Below, in pieces: positions 59,105-64,000 of a stretch of DNA of 64,000 nucleotides (position 1 is its first letter; each line of letters begins with the position of its first letter). Source of the stretch: Tenodera sinensis (lineage: Eukaryota; Arthropoda; Insecta; Mantodea; Mantidae); the NCBI GenBank assembly GCA_030765045.1, contig CM060969.1, positions 56,629,716-56,693,715 on the forward strand. The letters are read 5' to 3'. A model generated the notes under the pieces. The model searched no databases and was not told where the DNA came from. It worked only from the letters and a program-made list of their open reading frames with translations. The position numbers and the translations under genes are program-made.

Positions 59105-60373
59105 ATGGAAAATCGACCAACGACCTTAGTTGTTAGTTTTGTTGAACGTGATATTATTCGACCGACTGCATATGAAATTCATGAGTGGATATTCAACACG
59201 CTGAAATTGGAGGAAAGTGACGTCACAGGATTACAGGTAAATGGAATTTCTAGACAAATTTTTATCCAATGCACCATACCAGAGCTCGTTACAAGAGTGT
59301 TGACTCAGACAAATGGGGAAGCAAATTTTGTGCTGTCAAATGGGCAACGCACTAAAGTGATTATTGATGTAGCTGGTTTTGGAAGACGTGTGGTGAAAGT
59401 ATACAATCTCCCTTTAAATTTTGTCAGTAGGAAGTTGATGGTAGCCTTGGAGCCTTACGGAGCAGTGTTACAGGTGAAAGAAGATGTTTGGAATGAAACT
59501 TTTCGTTATAAGGTTACAAATGGGGTCCGTACTGTTAATATATTACTAAAAAAGCATATTCCTTCTTTTTTGAACATTGATGGTTATTCAGCATTAATAA
59601 GTTACCCTGACCAACCCATCACCTGTGCAATTTGTCATGAAGCTGGTCATTTACGCAATCAGTGCCCTCGCAGATTCGTTCCAAAAATACCGCCTACTAC
59701 GTCGGAGCCTGCTACATGGGCCAAGCTGGTCACCGGAAATTTGACAAAACCACGAACATCAGTGAGTGCAGCAGAACCGCTAGTGGCAAATGAACTACAA
59801 TTACTAACTCCTACCATAGTACAAGAGGGAAGTGAACAGAAAAGTGTAGCTACGATTCTTCCACCCATGCCACAGCAGGAAGAAGACAAGAGTAGTCCGG
59901 AAATGCCGGAGGTAACCCGGGAACACTCTACGCAAATGTGTGCAAGAGTCTCTCCAACCGAAGAAGACAAGTGTAGTTCGGAAGTGTCTGATGCAACCTT
60001 GGAACACTCTGTACCAATGTCCGCGGTAATCCATCCAACTAGTGTGAAGTCACCTCTGAATACTATGGAGATAGTAGAGGAATGTGTGGTGGAGGAAGCG
60101 GAGAAAGAAAAAACATTAAACGTTCAAGTGGAAGCAATGGAAACAGTCACACCAGTAACGATAATGTCACAGTCTCTGACGTTTTCGGATGAGGAAGTGG
60201 AATATGAGGATTTGGTGAATGTACGTGGACTGGAGTCCAGGCGTATGGAGAATGATGAAAGGGTGAGTCAGCGTGATCCGCGTTTGGAAAAACGAAAAAA
60301 GACTGCCAAGATGCACAAAGCAGGGTCACCTACACGAAAGGCCATGAAGACGCATAAATCGATGGAACAGTGA
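59105..60373 (+). CDS. ORF1 of the L1/Tx1-like element (RNA-binding gag-like protein)
   Basis: The 422-codon protein likely binds the element RNA to form the retrotransposition particle. Residues about 1-165 look RRM-like (VKVYNLPLNFVSRKLMVAL carries an RNP-like hydrophobic strand). A CCHC knuckle CAICHEAGHLRNQC sits at residues 174-187. The C-terminal half is hydrophilic, with a tandem imperfect 27-residue duplication beginning at residues 259 and 286 (both start EEDK). A basic tail (EKRKKTAKMHKAGSPTRK) follows. The start codon follows a purine-rich aataataaata, and ORF2 starts 51 nt after the stop. No lesions were seen. Confidence 0.9.
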   Translation: MENRPTTLVVSFVERDIIRPTAYEIHEWIFNTLKLEESDVTGLQVNGISRQIFIQCTIPELVTRVLTQTNGEANFVLSNGQRTKVIIDVAGFGRRVVKVYNLPLNFVSRKLMVALEPYGAVLQVKEDVWNETFRYKVTNGVRTVNILLKKHIPSFLNIDGYSALISYPDQPITCAICHEAGHLRNQCPRRFVPKIPPTTSEPATWAKLVTGNLTKPRTSVSAAEPLVANELQLLTPTIVQEGSEQKSVATILPPMPQQEEDKSSPEMPEVTREHSTQMCARVSPTEEDKCSSEVSDATLEHSVPMSAVIHPTSVKSPLNTMEIVEECVVEEAEKEKTLNVQVEAMETVTPVTIMSQSLTFSDEEVEYEDLVNVRGLESRRMENDERVSQRDPRLEKRKKTAKMHKAGSPTRKAMKTHKSMEQ

Positions 60374-60424
60374 TTGGAGGATGGAATATTTCATGAATAA
60401 ACACTACATTCGGCGTTTCTCCTT

Positions 60425-63400
60425 ATGGTGTTAATTCTTCAGAAATTTGAGACTATGAATGTAAATTGCTTACGCAGTAAGACTAAACAAGCCTTGGTAC
60501 GGGATTTTACTTTTGAACACGACCTTGATTTCTTGTTTCTGCAGGAGAACAATGAACCACATTTAAACTTTTTTGGCCCAAGGTATAATTTTGTTTCCAA
60601 TATTGGTGAAGAACAACGAGGTACAGCCATAGTTTATCGTTCATCTCTAGGGGTACAACTGACGGAAAAGCATGCCAGTGGCAGAATTACTTCCTTATTG
60701 ACGGAGGATAATATTCTACTAGTCAACGTATATTTACCACCAGGTTCAAATCGACGAAAGGAACGGGAAGACTTTCTTGCTACAGAGTTACCGTTCTTTC
60801 TGCGACACCGATATGATAAATTGGTTTTCGGAGGAGATTTTAATTGTGTCCTTAATGCTAAAGACCAAACTGGGCAATATCTACCGTCCCCAATGTTAGA
60901 CCGGATTTGCAAATCCTTGGAGCTGCAGGATGCCTGGGAACTTCTATATGATACCTATGTTGAAAATACCTTTCACCGAAATACTACAGCCTCCAGAATA
61001 GACAGAATTTATGTTAGTATAACTATGAAGCAGAAGATCAGAAGTGTGAAGGTGCGACCAGTACCCTTTAGTGATCACCATGCTCTAATAATGTCGCTGG
61101 AATGCACTACCCGGACACCGATAATGGGCAGAAGTTATTGGAAACTCAACAGCGCGCTCCTTCAGGATAAGGAGATCCGAGAACAGTTTCAGCGATTGTG
61201 GATTAGATGGAGGCGTACGGCGCAAAGTAGATCTCCCAGTATGCTGCAACAATGGTTATATACGTACAATACTGCAATTCGTAACTTTTATAAAGGAGAA
61301 GGTATTAAGCGGGCGAAATTGCGAGGTCAACGGTTGAATTATTACTACGAATTACTCAATGAATTATATCAGCAACAGTGTGATGGCCGAAATGTGACGA
61401 ACCATATTGCAGCAGCCAGGAAAAGATTGTGTTGCTTGCATGAGGAACTCTCTCGTGGAGCACAAATACGGGCGGGAGACCGCTCAGTACAGGATGAAGA
61501 GAGAATTTCACTGTATCACTTAGCGTCTGAGAAACACGCAGGAACAAGGAAATATCTTTCCAAGTTACGTTCATCGGAAGGGAATTTACTGCTGACCTCA
61601 CGGGAGATATTAATGGAGGTTCAGGAGGCCTTTACACAAAGGTTTGCAGCAAAAGAGGTTAATATAGTAGCGCAGCAATATGTCTATAAGCTAATTGAAC
61701 CACTAGTGACCTCGGAGATGAATGATGCCTTGAATGAAGACATAACGGAAGAAGAATTGCGTACAGCATTAATGTCGGCTAGTATGGGCTCGGCACCGGG
61801 ACCCGATGGGATTGGGTATCAGTTCTACCGCGAGAATTGGAGTATAGTGAAGGATACCTTGCTTGGTGTCATGATAGAATTACAACGAGGTTCGGGAGTC
61901 TTGTCCGGGTTTAATGAGGGCATCATTGTGCTCATTGCCAAGCATCCAACAGCCTTGGAAGTAAACGACTATCGCCCAATCACGCTTTTAAATGCCGACT
62001 ACAAATTATATACAAAGATAATAGCAAACAGGATGAAGAGATATATGCCTGACATCATCGGCACAGGACAAACTTGTGGTATCCCAGAGAGGAAGATTAC
62101 ACATATACTAATGACGTTAAGAGATACCATTATTGAATGTGAGAGCAAGCCTGATGAACCAGCAGCAATCTTGGCGTTGGATTTTGCCACAGCCTTTGAC
62201 AGAATAAATCATGGATATCTATGGGATGTACTACAACGCTTTGGGTTCTCAGTCTCATTTTTGAATCTACTACAACGATTATATACAAATGCACACTCCA
62301 GAATACAAGTAAACGGATTCTTCACGCAGCCAGTACTTATAGAACAATCAATTAGCCAGGGATGCCCACTGTCGATGATCCTGTATACTTTGTGTGTAGA
62401 ACCCTTGATACGAGGATTGGTTTCAGTGCTCTCCAGGAGAAGAAACCCAATGCACTTTGAGAGACTTTTTGCATATGCGGATGATATTACCTTAGTGCTC
62501 ACGGATGCTGGGGATTTCACAGCAATTGAACCAATATTATTGCAATACCAGAGTGCATCAGGGGCTTTAATCAATTACAGTAAATCTCATCTCCTAGCCC
62601 TGAATAACTGGATGATGAAGGAAGCTCGGTTTACACATAAGTCAGTCATTAAAGTCCTAGGTCTGTTTCTTACATCTAGGCTGGAGGAACTTATCATATT
62701 AAATTGACAAAGAATTGTTAACCACTGTTTAAATATCTTGAACTCGCAGTTAACAAGGAATTTGAACTTTGTTCAGAAAATCTGGCATGTGAATACCTTT
62801 GTGCTGGCAAAGCTGTGGTACGTAGCTCAGGTACTTCCGATGCCTCATCAGTTCTCACAGCGATTAGAAAGGGCGATAGGATACTACATTTGGAAAAACC
62901 AGTATTACAAGGTGGCCCGACCCCAGTTGCGCAGAGAAATACATAGTGGGGGATGGAATTTGGTGGATGTGAACGTGAAATGTCGTGCGCTGTTATTGCG
63001 TGCTGTTCTGGTAGCCATCAATGGCAAAAGTAGACAGCAAGATGTAAATTTTAGTAAAAAATTGATTGGCGCGGATATTGCAGCGCCCGCTGCTTTTCGG
63101 ATAATGCGAAAAGATTATGAGAGTATTATACCTTTGATTGAAAGAACAACAACGACGTTGACCTCCAAAGACATATACAAAGAATTACTGCAAGAATTTT
63201 TGACAGTACCAGCGATTGTACTCAAATACCCAAATGCTCCATGGAAGAACATCTGGAAGCTCTTCAGTTATAATTTTATACCGTTGGACTGGAAGGTCTC
63301 CCTATATCAGTATGTTAATGAAATTATCCCCACGGAATCAAAAAAACATAAACATAACATAGTCTCAGCACCATGGTGTAAACATTGTAGACAGGTCGAT

Positions 63401-63712
63401 ACGCAACGCCATAGAATTACCTCCTGTGTGATGGTACGTGACATCTGGACATGGACCAAGAAACAGACGGGGCGCTTGATTGGGGACACTTCAGAAAACG
63501 CTGTAACGTCGGTCTTGTTATCTTGGAAATTCCAGAAAGGAATAACTGAGTACACCCAGATATGGTTGACCTTTGGATTATACCATTACTGTCTCAGTTT
63601 TGAACAACCGGCGTTAATAGACTTTAAATCCTGGCTAAAGGCAGAAAGAGATCGGATGAGAAAATACCCTCACATATGGAAGCTCTTAAATGAGCACTTA
63701 GAAGTTATTTAA
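60425..63712 (+). pseudogene. ORF2 of the L1/Tx1-like element: endonuclease-RT, one premature TGA
   Basis: The APE-type endonuclease (about residues 10-225) keeps NVNCLRSK, FLFLQENN, GGDFNCVLN (Asp 138, Asn 140), DRIYVS and SDHHA (216-220). The RT keeps GSAPGPDGIGYQFY, NDYRPITLLNADYKLY, LALDFATAFDRI (Asp 586), SISQGCPLSMILY and YADD (684-687). TGA at 62705-62707 interrupts the frame at codon 761. The same frame then runs open for about 335 codons to a stop at 63712, with WCKHCRQVDTQRHRITSC as the C-terminal knuckle. The TGA sits where Trp is common, so TGG to TGA is the simplest cause. The likely real start is the second Met (60455). Confidence 0.9.
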
Positions 63713-63911
63713 AAAAAAAAAAATAAATAAAATAAAAAAAAAAAAAAAAAAAAAAAAACTTCGGTAAACTCCGACATTGCAATCCTGGTCAACAATCTTC
63801 TACATTTTAGAAAATTGAGCTACAAAGCTAAGGTTAGGTTTGATATAAAAAAAAAAAAAATAAAAAAAAATAAAAAAAAATAAAGCAAAAAAAAAAAAAA
63901 ACAAAAAAAAA
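63713..63911 (+). repeat. A-rich 3' end of the L1/Tx1-like element
   Basis: The ORF2 stop TAA merges directly into an A-rich run (to about 63758). Then come about 88 bp of unique sequence and a second A-rich run with AAAT units (about 63848-63911). Either the first run is internal to the 3' UTR and the second is the true tail, or the copy ended at the first tail and abuts a second A-tailed insertion. Confidence 0.6.
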
Positions 63912-64000
63912 ACACGTCATGGTGGGTGACAGTCTGATCCGATAACAAGCCCGGATAGCCACGGACCATCGCTAGATTAGGCCCGCCTTCCCAGGGGTGT
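63912..64000. other. GC-richer sequence at the window edge
   Basis: No motif. It may be the 3' flank of the L1-like element or another repeat cut by the window end. Confidence 0.3.

Larger units (their letters stand above)
58856..63911 (+). mobile_element. L1/Tx1-like non-LTR retrotransposon, near-intact
   Basis: It has a 5' UTR of about 0.25 kb, ORF1 with RRM-like and CCHC regions, then ORF2 with endonuclease, RT and a C-terminal zinc knuckle, and an A-rich 3' end. ORF1 is open from Met to stop, and ORF2 has one in-frame TGA. The RT signature S-Q-G-C-P-L-S and the C-terminal C-x2-C-x(n)-H-x4-C region place it in the L1/Tx1 branch. The 5' boundary is approximate and no target duplication was resolved. 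Confidence 0.9.

Overview
This window looks like non-genic, transposon-saturated DNA from an arthropod, most probably an insect. The basis is the mix of TE families: Jockey-, R1/LOA/I- and L1/Tx1-type non-LTR retrotransposons, mariner, pogo/Tigger, hAT and tRNA-derived SINEs. It also has long CA/GT microsatellites and AT-rich filler. The SINE and repeat style recalls large blattodean (cockroach/termite) genomes, but that is an impression and not a proof. I found no convincing host gene, rRNA or functional tRNA, no CRISPR array and no bacterial-type operon. Almost every long reading frame belongs to a mobile element.

Layout. 1-28.4 kb is AT-rich and carries relics: a Jockey-like RT fragment (about 2.6-3.5 kb), mariner/Tc1 fragments (3.8-4.2 and 17.6-17.9 kb), several tRNA-derived SINEs, a candidate solo LTR (11.67-12.20 kb), and many copies of one repeat family of about 0.8-0.9 kb with an internal CA/GT tract (called MITE-GT here). 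28.45-33.5 kb holds a GC-rich Jockey-clade element on the minus strand (gag plus endonuclease/RT). Its 5' end faces a second, decayed Jockey-like element on the plus strand (34.0-35.5 kb) across a strongly palindromic spacer. 38.4-39.2 kb is an RT relic split by a SINE.

40.6-48.5 kb is a plus-strand R1/LOA/I-type element with an RNase H domain. It is interrupted twice: by a pogo/Tigger-like relic of about 1.15 kb with inverted ends, and by a hAT element of 1.98 kb with 15-bp terminal inverted repeats and an 8-bp target duplication. The hAT element itself contains a MITE-GT copy, so insertion order can be read directly. 48.9-58.2 kb has an endonuclease fragment, a second copy of an AT-rich repeat (family B), a mariner relic, a pogo/Tigger relic with a C-terminal PHD-like segment, and a 3' fragment of another non-LTR element.

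58.9-63.9 kb is the youngest-looking unit. It is an L1/Tx1-like element with an intact 422-codon ORF1 and an ORF2 whose endonuclease and RT motifs are all present, broken only by one in-frame TGA before the C-terminal zinc knuckle.

The genes do not form a pathway; they are independent element lineages nested in one another. The most useful signals are the nested insertions with readable target duplications, the MITE-GT family (about 13 copies or pieces in 64 kb), AT-rich repeat family B, and the single-stop L1-like element. Repeat and relic boundaries were placed by eye and are approximate unless terminal repeats or target duplications are cited.
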